Shown here: positions 7,392 through 15,009 of the stretch, in pieces
How the letters are laid out: each line of letters starts with the position of its first letter
Numbering within the stretch: the first letter of the stretch is position 1
Assembly (NCBI GenBank): GCA_001303585.1
Contig: LJTT01000019.1
Coordinates: 1 to 40,636 of the forward strand
Length of the DNA: 40,636 nt
Direction of reading: 5' to 3'
Origin: Betaproteobacteria bacterium SG8_41
Lineage (GTDB): Bacteria; Pseudomonadota; Gammaproteobacteria; Burkholderiales; SG8-41
Program-made: the position numbers and the translations under genes
Notes under the pieces: generated by a model
Seen by the model: only the letters and a program-made list of their open reading frames with translations
Told to the model about the DNA's origin: nothing
The model's database searches: none

Positions 7392-7700
7392 ATGGCGAAT
7401 GAAGAACCCAAGGCGCGGAACGCGCCGGAAATCGATCTGGCCGAGGTGGAAAAGCTGCTCGAGGCCCTCGAGCGCGACCTGAAAAAGGTGCAGAGCGGCA
7501 CGCGCGACGTTCAGGTGCTGCGGGACGAAGTCGAGACGCTCAAGAACGTCCTGAGCTCTCCGGTGCGTCGGCATCACTGGGTGCGCGACGGGCTGCATGC
7601 GATTCACGAGGGCTTCGAAAACGTCGTGGACTCGGCCGTTGCCGAGGGCCTGCGGGCAAGCCGCTACATCGCCGAGATCGGGCGCATGCTCGGGATGTAG
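7392..7700 (+). CDS. Small coiled-coil protein of unknown function (102 aa)
   Basis: This hydrophilic 102-residue protein starts at an ATG preceded by TCAGGAGAGACCCC, a strong ribosome site. Residues 15-55 are rich in Glu, Leu and Lys with heptad spacing (VEKLLEALERDLKKVQ), so a coiled coil is likely. The second half (HHWVRDGLHAIHEGFENVV...RYIAEIGRML) is amphipathic helix. The composition is reminiscent of phasin-like or YgaM/ElaB-type helical proteins, but no signature supports either name. It has its own gap on both sides, so it is probably monocistronic. Confidence 0.7.
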   Translation: MANEEPKARNAPEIDLAEVEKLLEALERDLKKVQSGTRDVQVLRDEVETLKNVLSSPVRRHHWVRDGLHAIHEGFENVVDSAVAEGLRASRYIAEIGRMLGM

Positions 7701-7943
7701 GGCGCCGAACGACCTGTTGAAGCAGGTGGAGACTTTGCCAAGAAACCGAATTTCAGCTGCCGATGAACGCCGGTAAGATCGCAATAGGGTGATTCGGCAG
7801 GATTTGATTTGCACGTTCATCTGTCGCCGCAAAATTTTTTGACAGCCGCCAGTAATCCGCTCTGGATATGTGACGGCTGGTCGTTCGGCCGACGCGCCAG
7901 GCACAACTTGATCTCGCCGGCACGGCACGCAGTGAGGTGATCA

Positions 7944-8915
7944 ATGGCTCGATATCGAAGCGCATTGCCTCAACTCGGCTCAGGGCTTTTCCTAACCGAT
8001 GGCGGCCTCGAGACCACCCTGATTTTTCAGGATGGGATCGAACTCCCGGACTTTGCCGCGTTCATCCTGCTGAAGCAGGCGCGAGGAGAGGCGGCCTTGC
8101 GCAACTATTTTCGGACGTACGCTGCCATCGCGAACCGTTTTGAAACGGGGCTGATTCTGGAGAGCGCCACCTGGAGGGCCAGCGCGGATTGGGGCGGGAG
8201 GCTTGGATACTCGCGAGCCGCACTGGCAGACGCGAACCGGCAGGCGATCCGATTGCTGGAAGACGTCAGAAGCGAGTTCGAGACCGATAAGACGCGGGTC
8301 GCGATCAGCGGTTGCATTGGCCCCCGCGGAGATGGCTATAGCCCGGCATCGATGATGTCCGAGAAGGAGGCGGAGGCCTACCACGCCGACCAGGTTCAAA
8401 CCCTGGCCGAGACCGCTGCCGACATGCTGGGCGCCCTCACCATGACCTGCGTAGAGGAGGCAATTGGAATCGTTCGCGCGGCGCAGAAGGCTGCAATGCC
8501 TGTCGTCGTTTCATTCACCGTGGAGACAGATGGCCGGCTTCCCAGCGGCCAGCCGCTCAAGGACGCAATAGCGCAGGTGGATGCCGCGACGTCGTCGCTG
8601 CCCTGTTATTACATGATCAACTGCGCCCATCCCGTCCACTTCGATCATGTGTTGTCTCCGGAGGAGCCATGGTCGCGCAGAATCCGGGGTCTGCGCGCCA
8701 ACGCCTCGCGGAAAAGCCATACCGAGCTGAATGACTCGACTGAGCTCGATCCCGGCAATCCCGTTGAACTGGGAGCGCAGTACGCCGAGCTCAAGCGCAG
8801 ACAATTATTGGATCTGAATGTTCTCGGCGGTTGTTGCGGCACCGACCCACGGCACATTGAAAAAATCGCTCAAGCTTGCGCCTCGTTGTTTCGGAAAGCC
8901 GGAACCGAAAACTGA
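7944..8915 (+). CDS. Homocysteine S-methyltransferase family protein
   Basis: This 323-aa TIM-barrel protein of the zinc-dependent S-methyltransferase family (MmuM/BHMT type) moves a methyl group from S-methylmethionine, betaine or a similar donor to a thiol such as homocysteine. Landmarks are LTDGGLETTLIFQ at the N-terminus, CIGPRGDGY, INCAHP (first zinc Cys) and GGCCGTDPRHI (the Cys pair completing the zinc site). The length fits the 300-330 aa of MmuM. ATG at 7944 is preceded by GTGAGGTGATCA, a good ribosome site. In the upstream 243-bp gap TTGACA at 7839-7844 could be a -35, but no convincing -10 follows, and I see no SAM or SAH riboswitch. Confidence 0.87.
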   Translation: MARYRSALPQLGSGLFLTDGGLETTLIFQDGIELPDFAAFILLKQARGEAALRNYFRTYAAIANRFETGLILESATWRASADWGGRLGYSRAALADANRQAIRLLEDVRSEFETDKTRVAISGCIGPRGDGYSPASMMSEKEAEAYHADQVQTLAETAADMLGALTMTCVEEAIGIVRAAQKAAMPVVVSFTVETDGRLPSGQPLKDAIAQVDAATSSLPCYYMINCAHPVHFDHVLSPEEPWSRRIRGLRANASRKSHTELNDSTELDPGNPVELGAQYAELKRRQLLDLNVLGGCCGTDPRHIEKIAQACASLFRKAGTEN

Positions 8916-8981
8916 CTTGCTGAGATTCATGATCGGCCGGTCAGCCTACTGTGAATGAACTCTATGTAAAACGAGAAAATC

Positions 8982-8995
8982 CGAATCACGAATCA
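8982..8995 (-). repeat. Inverted heptad pair, GTGAATC-like
   Basis: CGAATCA-CGAATCA on the plus strand is the heptad family read from the minus strand (TGATTCG). It lies in the gap after the methyltransferase gene and 6 bp before the NHL gene's stop. Confidence 0.5.
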
Positions 8996-9001
8996 TCGCA
9001 T

Positions 9002-9874
9002 TCACTTCGGCGTCTCGACGCGCAGTAGGACAACCCGGTCGTTATAGGTGTCGATGACCCAGACGTGCGGCGCGCGGGCGAGCACGGCCTCGGGCTTGTA
9101 GAACGCGTTGGGGCCACGGCCCTGCTGGCCGGTCCCGAGGACGCCCAAGAGCCGGTGGCGGCGGTCGAGCAGCAGGACCCGGTGGTTATATTCGTCGGCG
9201 AGCCAGATATGCGCGCCGTCGAAGTGGAGGTACTTGGGTTCATTGAGCTTGAGGGCGCCGCCGAACGTAGAGCGGTGCTTCATATCAGCACTGAGTACCT
9301 GCACACGATGGTTGCCCGAGTCGACGACGTAGATGCTGCCGTCGGTGGCTGCCTCGATGTCATGCGGGCGCGCGAACTCGCCATCGTCATTGCCATAGCG
9401 TCCGACCGTGCGCTCGAGCTGGCCGTCACGGAACACGCTCACCGAGCCGCCGCCGGTATTCGTGACGAAGACCCGTCCGTCCGGCGCGACCGCGACCCCT
9501 TCCGGGCTCGACAGCCCTTTCCACTCGCCAACGAGCTTTGCATCAGCGCCCTTCACGTTGTAGATCGCGACACGGTGGTTGCCAGTGTCGGCAACCAGCA
9601 GGTGGCCAGCTTGGTCGAACTCGGCGTCGTGCGGGCGCGAGAGTTCGTCAGCGCCGAAGCTGCCGACGAGCCGCAACGTCATGGCCTCGAGCACCACCAT
9701 GCGGCTGTTCGCCATATCGGTAAGGTAGATGAGCTTTCCGTCGGGGGAGAACGCCGCGTCATGCGGTTGCGCGAGACCCTCCGCGAATTCGGCGAGTTGC
9801 ACGACCTTCAGCGAAGATTGTGCGGCGGCCAGAGGAGCGAACAAGAAGCAAACAGCGAGAACGATGGCTCGCAT
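9002..9874 (-). CDS. Exported NHL-repeat beta-propeller protein
   Basis: This 290-aa protein has a Sec signal peptide (MRAIVLAVCFLFAPLAAAQS, cleavage about residue 19). About five or six NHL-type blades follow, each with phrases such as LSRPHDAEFDQAGHLLVAD, SSPEGVAVAPDGRVFV and RPHDIEAATDGSIYVVDSG, and the typical NHRV turns. It should be a periplasmic six-bladed propeller that binds a ligand or partner; some relatives are peptidyl-alpha-hydroxyglycine lyase-like, but no catalytic set is evident. The ribosome site AGGAG lies 9 nt before the ATG at 9874. It is the second gene of a minus-strand pair, 29 bp after the exported histidine phosphatase, so the two are probably co-transcribed. Confidence 0.85.
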   Translation of the reverse strand: MRAIVLAVCFLFAPLAAAQSSLKVVQLAEFAEGLAQPHDAAFSPDGKLIYLTDMANSRMVVLEAMTLRLVGSFGADELSRPHDAEFDQAGHLLVADTGNHRVAIYNVKGADAKLVGEWKGLSSPEGVAVAPDGRVFVTNTGGGSVSVFRDGQLERTVGRYGNDDGEFARPHDIEAATDGSIYVVDSGNHRVQVLSADMKHRSTFGGALKLNEPKYLHFDGAHIWLADEYNHRVLLLDRRHRLLGVLGTGQQGRGPNAFYKPEAVLARAPHVWVIDTYNDRVVLLRVETPK

Positions 9875-9903
9875 GAGCGTGGACTCCTGTGCGGGGACGG
9901 ATT

Positions 9904-10476
9904 TCAGTTTGCGCTGATTTCGCCGAGGACGCGTGGCGTGGCAGAGCCGTCAAGCTGAAGGATCACCCCGCCGCCCGAAACGGCAAACGTTCCGGTTATG
10001 GCGCTGATCGTGACCTGGTGTGTCACCAGCACCACGGGTGGCCCGTCGGCGGGAAGCTTTGCCAGGAACGCGCGGAGCGCGGCGATGTTCGCATCCCGGT
10101 CCCGTGGGCGGTCAAAGAACGAGTTGAGGGCAGGCAATTCCGTGACCGTGCCGAGGCCGAGCAGTCGCGCCGTGTCGAGGCAACGACACCATTGGCTGGA
10201 ATAGACCCACGCACGCGAGATGCCGGCTCGCGCGAGACGCTGGCCCAGTTCTACCGCCTGCGAGCGGCCGGTCGCATCAAGGTTACGCTGCGTCGAGCAA
10301 TCGCGCAGCTTGAAATGAGCCGGGTCGCCGACGCCCGGGGCGAGCGCATGGCGCAGCATCAGGACGCGGCCTGGCTTGGCAAGTTCGGCGAGCGCAAGCG
10401 GCTCGGCCGCGAGCGCAGCGCCAGGGAGAAGGGCAAGCGCAGCGCTTGCAAGAAATGTACGACGGAGCATGGACAT
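9904..10476 (-). CDS. Exported histidine phosphatase superfamily protein
   Basis: This 190-aa protein starts at ATG 10476 (MSMLRRTFLA); ATG 10470 is an alternative. A signal peptide spans residues 1-23 with a twin-Arg and an Ala-rich core (ASAALALLPGAALA). The histidine phosphatase RH motif is VLMLRHALAPG (Arg42, His43, phospho-His acceptor). The second His is in VLVTHQVTIS, and an Arg follows in SSQWCRC. It should remove phosphate from an unknown substrate in the periplasm. The frame is open upstream to 10713, but that part overlaps the cysK start region and does not look like protein. It heads the operon with the NHL protein. Confidence 0.87.
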   Translation of the reverse strand: MSMLRRTFLASAALALLPGAALAAEPLALAELAKPGRVLMLRHALAPGVGDPAHFKLRDCSTQRNLDATGRSQAVELGQRLARAGISRAWVYSSQWCRCLDTARLLGLGTVTELPALNSFFDRPRDRDANIAALRAFLAKLPADGPPVVLVTHQVTISAITGTFAVSGGGVILQLDGSATPRVLGEISAN

Positions 10477-10498
10477 ATTATGGCTGATTACCGAGAAG

Positions 10499-10527
10499 TT
10501 TAAAGCCAGCGACCTGTGATTGATGAA
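10499..10527 (-). promoter_or_regulatory. Candidate promoter for the phosphatase-NHL operon
   Basis: On the minus strand TTCATC (10522-10527) and TTTAAA (10499-10504) are separated by 17 bp. Each matches the sigma-70 consensus moderately. The start would lie 20-25 bp upstream of the phosphatase ATG. Confidence 0.4.
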
Positions 10528-10635
10528 TTCTTCCCGCCCGCTCGACAGGGATGCCAGTGCCGTAAGAGAATGAGGGCCACCACGCGCCTGCGAGTCCGCG
10601 CATTCCTGAATAACATTAACTCCGGAAGGGTATTC

Positions 10636-11559
10636 ATGAAAGCCCAGAACATTCTCGCTACCATCGGCAATACGCCGCACATCCGTGTAAACCGCCTGTT
10701 CGGCGCCAGGCATCAGGTGTGGATCAAGTCCGAGCGCGCCAACCCGGGCGGCTCCATCAAGGACCGCATCGGCCTGTCGATGGTTGAGGACGCAGAACGC
10801 AGCGGCAAGTTAAAACCCGGAGCCGCGATCGTCGAGCCGACCTCGGGCAATACCGGGATCGGGCTGGCGATGGTCGGGGCCGTGAAAGGCTATCCGGTCA
10901 TACTCGTCATGCCCGACAGCATGTCGATCGAGCGCCGGCGGCTGTTGCTCGCGTACGGCGCCAAGCTCGTGCTGACGCCGCGCGAGAAGGGGATGCCGGG
11001 AGCGATTGAGCGTGCGCAACAGATCCTCGCGGAGACCCCCGGCGCGTGGATGCCGCAACAGTTCGAGAACGAGGTGAACATTGCCGTGCACCGGGACACG
11101 ACGGCCAAGGAGATCCTGGATGACTTCCCGAAGGGCGTGGACGTGCTCATCACCGGTGTTGGCACCGGTGGCCATATCACCGGCTGCGCGCAGCTGCTGA
11201 AGAAAGCCTGGCCCAAGCTCAAGGTCTACGCGGTCGAACCGGCCGCCTCGCCTGTGATCTCGGGCGGCAAGCCCTCGCCGCATCCGATTCAGGGCATCGG
11301 CGCCGGCTTCATACCCAAGAATCTGCACAAGCAACTCCTCGACGGCGTGATCCAGGTCGAGGCCGAAGCAGCCAAGGAAATGGCGCGCCGCGCCGCTCGG
11401 GAAGAAGCGATGCTGGTGGGTATTTCATCGGGCGCGACGCTGGCGGCGATCGCGCAAAAGCTGCCCGAGATCCCTGAAGGAGCAGTGGTGCTGGGGTTCA
11501 ACTACGATACCGGCGAGCGGTATCTGTCAATCGAGGGCTTTCTCCCGTCCGAGAGCTGA
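10636..11559 (+). CDS. cysK: Cysteine synthase A (O-acetylserine sulfhydrylase)
   Basis: This 307-aa PLP enzyme makes cysteine from O-acetylserine and sulfide in the cytoplasm. Lys42 in GGSIKDRI is the PLP Schiff-base residue. The substrate loop is [12 protein letters not shown], the PLP-phosphate loop is [10 protein letters not shown], and ISSGA holds the conserved Ser near the C-terminus. Length and motifs fit CysK better than CBS. ATG at 10636 has GGAAGG 7 nt upstream, so the 40-codon upstream extension of the open frame is not used. It is divergent from the phosphatase operon, with about 160 bp between start codons. There is no CysB-like site I can name. Confidence 0.93.
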   Translation: MKAQNILATIGNTPHIRVNRLFGARHQVWIKSERANPGGSIKDRIGLSMVEDAERSGKLKPGAAIVEPTSGNTGIGLAMVGAVKGYPVILVMPDSMSIERRRLLLAYGAKLVLTPREKGMPGAIERAQQILAETPGAWMPQQFENEVNIAVHRDTTAKEILDDFPKGVDVLITGVGTGGHITGCAQLLKKAWPKLKVYAVEPAASPVISGGKPSPHPIQGIGAGFIPKNLHKQLLDGVIQVEAEAAKEMARRAAREEAMLVGISSGATLAAIAQKLPEIPEGAVVLGFNYDTGERYLSIEGFLPSES

Positions 11560-11566
11560 TAAGGCA

Positions 11567-11594
11567 TGACCAGTGACCGGTGACCCGTGACCGG
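11567..11594 (+). repeat. 7-bp tandem array, TGACCSG family (4 units)
   Basis: TGACCAG-TGACCGG-TGACCCG-TGACCGG is four exact heptads starting 7 bp after the cysK stop. It is related to the GTGAAWC heptads by one or two substitutions. Confidence 0.8.
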
Positions 11595-11617
11595 AGGCTA
11601 GTTCGAAGACTACACAG

Positions 11618-11760
11618 CCACGGAACGACACGGATCCAAAACCGTAAGGCCTCGGCCACGGAAACACACGGAAGCGCACAGACTGAAAAGAATTCCAAAG
11701 TCTACTCTGGATCAATTCCGTGTGATTCCGTGGTTAGGGTGTTCCGATTCACGATTCACG
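11618..11760 (+). repeat. 10-bp CCACGGAA array with inverted copy, then inverted heptads
   Basis: Direct units are CCACGGAACG-ACACGGATCC (11618-11637) and CCACGGAAAC-ACACGGAAGC (11656-11675). Inverted units are TTCCGTGTGA-TTCCGTGGTT (11716-11735). The direct and inverted sets can fold into a long imperfect stem. GATTCAC-GATTCAC (11746-11759), the inverse of GTGAATC, then touches the NTF2-like gene's stop codon region at 11756. The 196-bp gap between the convergent cysK and NTF2-like genes is almost entirely such material. Confidence 0.75.
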
Positions 11761-12367
11761 GTAGTGGGGCGAGGGGCTTGCCCGCGAGCCACTCGGCGCC
11801 GCGGGCGTAGAGCCGCTCCACTTCCGGTCCGCTCAAGCCCGGCATGTCGCGCTTGACCGGGTAGCCGATCCGCGTCTGCAGGTAGGCGAGATGGCGGTAG
11901 CCTTCGGGAAACTGGGCCAGTAACGCCAGGTCAAGCTTGAGCTCCGCGCCCGAATCGAGCGGATCGATCCGGTCCTTTTCGTAGATCGGCTGGCGCAGCA
12001 CCATTCCCCAGACACCACCGCGCTTCTCGAAGAAGTCGTAGAAGCGGCCCGTGCATGCGACGTCGCAGGTCACGTTCTCCACGCTGGCGCGTTGTGAGAT
12101 GGTCATCTTCGTCTGCGCGATGGCCCGGTTGCCGGCAACGTCGATCGAAGAGCCGCCGAGGAAATGCAGGATTCTCACGCCCCGATCCCAGCCCTCGATC
12201 GAAGCCTTGATGAATTCCTCGAACGGGGCCTGGCACCAGGTGGCCATCATCACGCCATCCGGATGCCAGACCGAGCGGAAGCGCTCCCAATGACCGGCGT
12301 CCCGCCAGACCGCCCAGCTCTCGACGAGCTGGCGTATCCGCAACTCATCCGCCATCTCGTCGGTCAT
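11756..12367 (-). CDS. NTF2-like / SnoaL-domain protein
   Basis: This 203-aa cytoplasmic protein starts at ATG 12367 (MTDEMADELRI). The opening helix and WAVWRDAGHWERFRSVWHPDG are the hallmark of NTF2-like folds (ring-hydroxylating dioxygenase small subunit, SnoaL, dehydratases). Later come GRFYDFFEKRGGVWGMVLR and a C-terminal extension of about 60 residues (LDLALLAQFPEGYRHLAYLQ...) that recurs in bacterial NTF2-like proteins of unknown role. The fold can be an isomerase, hydrolase or ligand binder; no catalytic set is assignable. It lies 52 bp downstream of the DoxX-like gene and is probably co-transcribed with it. Confidence 0.8.
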   Translation of the reverse strand: MTDEMADELRIRQLVESWAVWRDAGHWERFRSVWHPDGVMMATWCQAPFEEFIKASIEGWDRGVRILHFLGGSSIDVAGNRAIAQTKMTISQRASVENVTCDVACTGRFYDFFEKRGGVWGMVLRQPIYEKDRIDPLDSGAELKLDLALLAQFPEGYRHLAYLQTRIGYPVKRDMPGLSGPEVERLYARGAEWLAGKPLAPLP

Positions 12368-12419
12368 GTCGCGTCTTTCTTGCGGTGCTTCGACCCGGCC
12401 CGGAGGGAGCCGCAGCGCA

Positions 12420-12809
12420 TCAGGTCCAGTACAACATCGCCAGGGCGACGCATGCGATGGCCCAGAACACGCAAAATTCCATCCCGCCGAGGTTCCAGAG
12501 CCACTTGACCGAGCCGTTGAAGAAGCAAACGGCGACGGCGGCGACCGCGAGGCTGGCCGCGGCGACCAGCGCCGCCCACTGGGTATAGATCCCGAACAAT
12601 AGAGCCAGCGCAGCCATAGTTTCCACGACCGTGGCAATGCGCATCCAAAGAACCGCGGGTTTGAAGCCGGCCTTCTGGAAAAAGCCGAGCGCCGGCGGCG
12701 GATTGCCGACGACCTTGAAATAGATATGGGGAAAGAAGAACAGCGCGCAGATCAGGCGCAACACCACCGCGCCGTTGGTGAGATCGAATGCGGAGGCAGT
12801 TATCGACAA
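12420..12809 (-). CDS. DoxX-family membrane protein
   Basis: This 129-aa inner-membrane protein has four hydrophobic segments (about residues 10-30, 54-75, 77-97 and 108-126). The sequence LRLICALFFFPHIYFKV near the start and GFFQKAGF in the first loop match the DoxX/SURF4-like layout, where helix 1 is followed by a GLPxP-type loop. Family members are linked with quinol oxidase or thiosulfate:quinone chemistry, but most, like this one, have no known function. It is the first gene of a minus-strand pair with the NTF2-like gene. Confidence 0.8.
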   Translation of the reverse strand: MSITASAFDLTNGAVVLRLICALFFFPHIYFKVVGNPPPALGFFQKAGFKPAVLWMRIATVVETMAALALLFGIYTQWAALVAAASLAVAAVAVCFFNGSVKWLWNLGGMEFCVFWAIACVALAMLYWT

Positions 12810-12860
12810 GATGGGCTCCTCTTGATTGGCGGGGTCAGCTTACGCCACCATTCTGAAAAT

Positions 12861-12905
12861 GTGAATCGCGAACAGTGACCGGTGACGGTAAGCTGCGAGT
12901 CGCGA
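12861..12905 (+). repeat. 7-bp periodic array, mixed GTGAATC / GTGACCG
   Basis: GTGAATC-GCGAACA-GTGACCG-GTGACGG (12861-12888) is four heptads joining the two heptad subfamilies in one array. GCTGCGA-GTCGCGA follows after a 3-bp slip. This supports a common origin of the GTGAATC and TGACCGG words. Confidence 0.65.
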
Positions 12906-12986
12906 CTGGACTGTCTCCCGCGTTGTTTCTCCTTACTCCTGTGTCGTGCCCGGTAACAGGCCACGAATTACCGGCCACCGTTGCAT

Positions 12987-13376
12987 TCAGTCGGGAACGA
13001 CCGCCACGCACTGGATCTCGATCATCATGCTGGGCCGAGCCAGGCCGGCTACGCTAATAAGTGCGCTCGCCGGATACTTTGCGTCAGGAAAGAACTCCTT
13101 GCGAATCTCGATGAAGCGATCGCCGTGGCGTGCGTCGATGATAAAGACCGTCATCGTGACGATATCGGATAGCTTGCCGTTTGCCTGCGCGAGCGTCGCG
13201 GCGAGATTCCTGAACGCCTGGCGTGCCTGACCGTCGAAGTCGCCGTCGAGGACCTCGTTGGTGCCGTGCACGCCGCCGTGACCAGCCACCCAGATGATGC
13301 GCCCGCCCCTCGTCGCCACGGCGGGCGAAAACGCGCGCTGCTGTTGCCAGGCGCCCGGATAGAATTTCTTCTCCAC
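12987..13376 (-). CDS. RidA-family protein
   Basis: This protein of about 129 aa is of the YjgF/YER057c/UK114 fold, a trimer that hydrolyses reactive enamine/imine intermediates or does related reactions in pathway-specific clusters. The family pattern is clear: FSPAVATRGGRIIWVAGHGG, QARQAFRNLAATLAQANGKLSDIVTMTVFI and the final LARPSMMIEIQCVAV, whose Arg and Glu match RidA active-site positions. GTG at 13376 gives the usual family length; no ATG is present nearby and the ribosome site is weak. The frame stays open to 13598, but the upstream 74 codons are unlike any protein. The gene stands alone. Confidence 0.8.
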   Translation of the reverse strand: MEKKFYPGAWQQQRAFSPAVATRGGRIIWVAGHGGVHGTNEVLDGDFDGQARQAFRNLAATLAQANGKLSDIVTMTVFIIDARHGDRFIEIRKEFFPDAKYPASALISVAGLARPSMMIEIQCVAVVPD

Positions 13377-13767
13377 TTTGTGCGCTGGAAGTCGAAGGCT
13401 CGTGGCCCATGTTGGGTTTGCATAGTATGCAGAGCAGTACCGTGCGGGACAATCAGAATTTTGGACAGGACGGCTTGAGGAAGCCCTGTCCCGTGTGACG
13501 GAACGCGCCCTTTCGGCTGCCCGCTGTAGGGAAGACCCGGAAAATCGGCAAGGCCTATGCGATCCCCGAGCAGGACGCACCGGAACAGTTTGGGCCAACC
13601 GTTAAAGCGTTGTCGATTCTGCGGCGCCGCAGAGACGTTCCCGGGGTAAGATATTGGAATTCGCCTGCAAGCTTGGGGAGAAGGGAATCGACGACTACGC
13701 TCCGCCCAAGACGGTAACGACTCGCATGGGCCGGTGAGGGGCGGAAATTTGGCAAGGTGAAAACGCC
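13377..13767. other. 391-bp gap with possible degraded coding sequence
   Basis: There is no intact gene. On the plus strand one frame from a GTG at 13441 runs VRDNQNFGQDG... to an in-frame TGA, then continues with protein-like text (KIGKAYAIPEQDAP, EQFGPTVKAL). A second, shifted frame ends with LGEKGIDDYAPPKTV at TGA 13736-13738. This could be the tail of a gene broken by a stop and a frameshift, lost upstream of the M24 gene. I do not recognise the family. The ribosome site of the M24 gene (AAGGTG) is at the right end. Confidence 0.35.
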
Positions 13768-15003
13768 ATGACAACGCAGAGTTCCATGAGCGGCGAGGCG
13801 CGGTCGCAGGAGAACCCGTATTCGATGGTCAGCTACGAGCTGCCGTTTGCGCCCGAGGAGTACGCAGATCGGCTCCGGCGCGTGCGGGGGCAGATGGCCC
13901 TGAAGGGCGTGGACGCCGCGATTGTGACCATGCCGCGGGATTTTTCCTGGCTGACCGGCACACGGGTCGACTACTACAGCGCGGAGAGCCCACAGTGGCT
14001 CATCGTCTGGAGCGGCGAGCCCGTGGCGATCGTGCGCCGGCTGGAGGCGTCGACGCACCGCTGCTGCTCGGTCGTGAAGGACTGGGTCGAGTACCCCGAT
14101 GAGGGGCCCATCAACCCCTACGACCCGGTGCTGTTCGTGGCCAATACCCTCAAGCGGCTGGGCCTGGCGCAACAGCGCATCGGCGTCAACCTTCGGGTGA
14201 CGCCGGTCGAGGAGTACCAGCGGCTACAGACGCTGCTGCCCAAGGCGCGCCTGGTCGACTTCCGCGCGGAAGGCGTCCGCATTCGCCGCTCCGATCCGGA
14301 GCTCGGCTGCGTGCGCCAGGCGAACGAGGTCAACCGCGCCGCGCTGGCCGAGACCATCGAGGCTCTGGAGCCGGGTTGGAGCGAGTGGGACATCGTCATG
14401 CACTTGTGCAAGGGGCACGAGAAACGGCTCGGCGACGAATACTTCTACTCCGCCACGGGCGCCACAGTGTGTCAGGTTGGCGAGCACATGCTGCACATGC
14501 ATGCCATACGCACGCCGGCGGAGCGCAAGAAGCGTTGCGTGGCCCGCGGCGACGGGATCTGGGTCGAGCCCGGGATTTTCGTGAAAACCTACGTCGGCTG
14601 CATGATCCGCACGGTGTGGATGGGGGAGCCGCCGCGCCGCGTGCGCGAGGCGCTCGACGTGGTGCACGAGGCGTTCGACCGGCTGGTCAAGGTGCTCGGC
14701 CCGGGTCGCACGGCGCACGACGTGGATGCGGTGGCGCGCGACTATATCACCGCGAAAGGCTTCGAGATCCAGCACCGCACCGGGTACGTGGCCAACGAAC
14801 GCTGGACGGACGCGGGGATCCTCTCGCTCACGCCCGGCAATCCCCTCGTGCTCGAAGTCGGCCAGGTCTTTCACTGCCCGATGCACGTGTTTCTGCCCGG
14901 TATCGGCTACGTCGGATCGAGCGAGCAGGTGGTCATCACCTCGAGGGGCTGCGAGGTGCTGGGCGACCAGTCAATCTGCCCGCGCCGCCTCTACATCAAG
15001 TAG
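13768..15003 (+). CDS. M24-fold (Xaa-Pro peptidase/creatinase-like) protein without the usual metal ligands
   Basis: This 411-aa protein has the two-domain creatinase/prolidase architecture: an N-terminal domain to about residue 175, then a pita-bread domain. In active M24 peptidases two Asp, one His and two Glu bind metals. By alignment the first Asp is Glu267 (WVEPG), the second is Cys278, the His of HRTGH is Tyr340 (HRTGYV), the first Glu is Pro371, and only the last (Glu386) is kept. It is therefore probably not a metallopeptidase. It may act like creatinase, which uses the fold without metal, or bind a ligand. ATG at 13768 has AAGGTG 8 nt upstream. It is convergent with ltaE, 6 bp apart. 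Confidence 0.83.
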   Translation: MTTQSSMSGEARSQENPYSMVSYELPFAPEEYADRLRRVRGQMALKGVDAAIVTMPRDFSWLTGTRVDYYSAESPQWLIVWSGEPVAIVRRLEASTHRCCSVVKDWVEYPDEGPINPYDPVLFVANTLKRLGLAQQRIGVNLRVTPVEEYQRLQTLLPKARLVDFRAEGVRIRRSDPELGCVRQANEVNRAALAETIEALEPGWSEWDIVMHLCKGHEKRLGDEYFYSATGATVCQVGEHMLHMHAIRTPAERKKRCVARGDGIWVEPGIFVKTYVGCMIRTVWMGEPPRRVREALDVVHEAFDRLVKVLGPGRTAHDVDAVARDYITAKGFEIQHRTGYVANERWTDAGILSLTPGNPLVLEVGQVFHCPMHVFLPGIGYVGSSEQVVITSRGCEVLGDQSICPRRLYIK

Positions 15004-15009
15004 CGCGCA

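Noticed and set aside
7701-7943. SAM/SAH riboswitch upstream of the methyltransferase gene
   Set aside because: I could not find the conserved core or a terminator-type helix; only a TTGACA box stands out.
13441-13620. In-frame TGA considered as a selenocysteine codon
   Set aside because: No SECIS-like hairpin follows, no selenoprotein family is recognisable, and a second frame break is present nearby.
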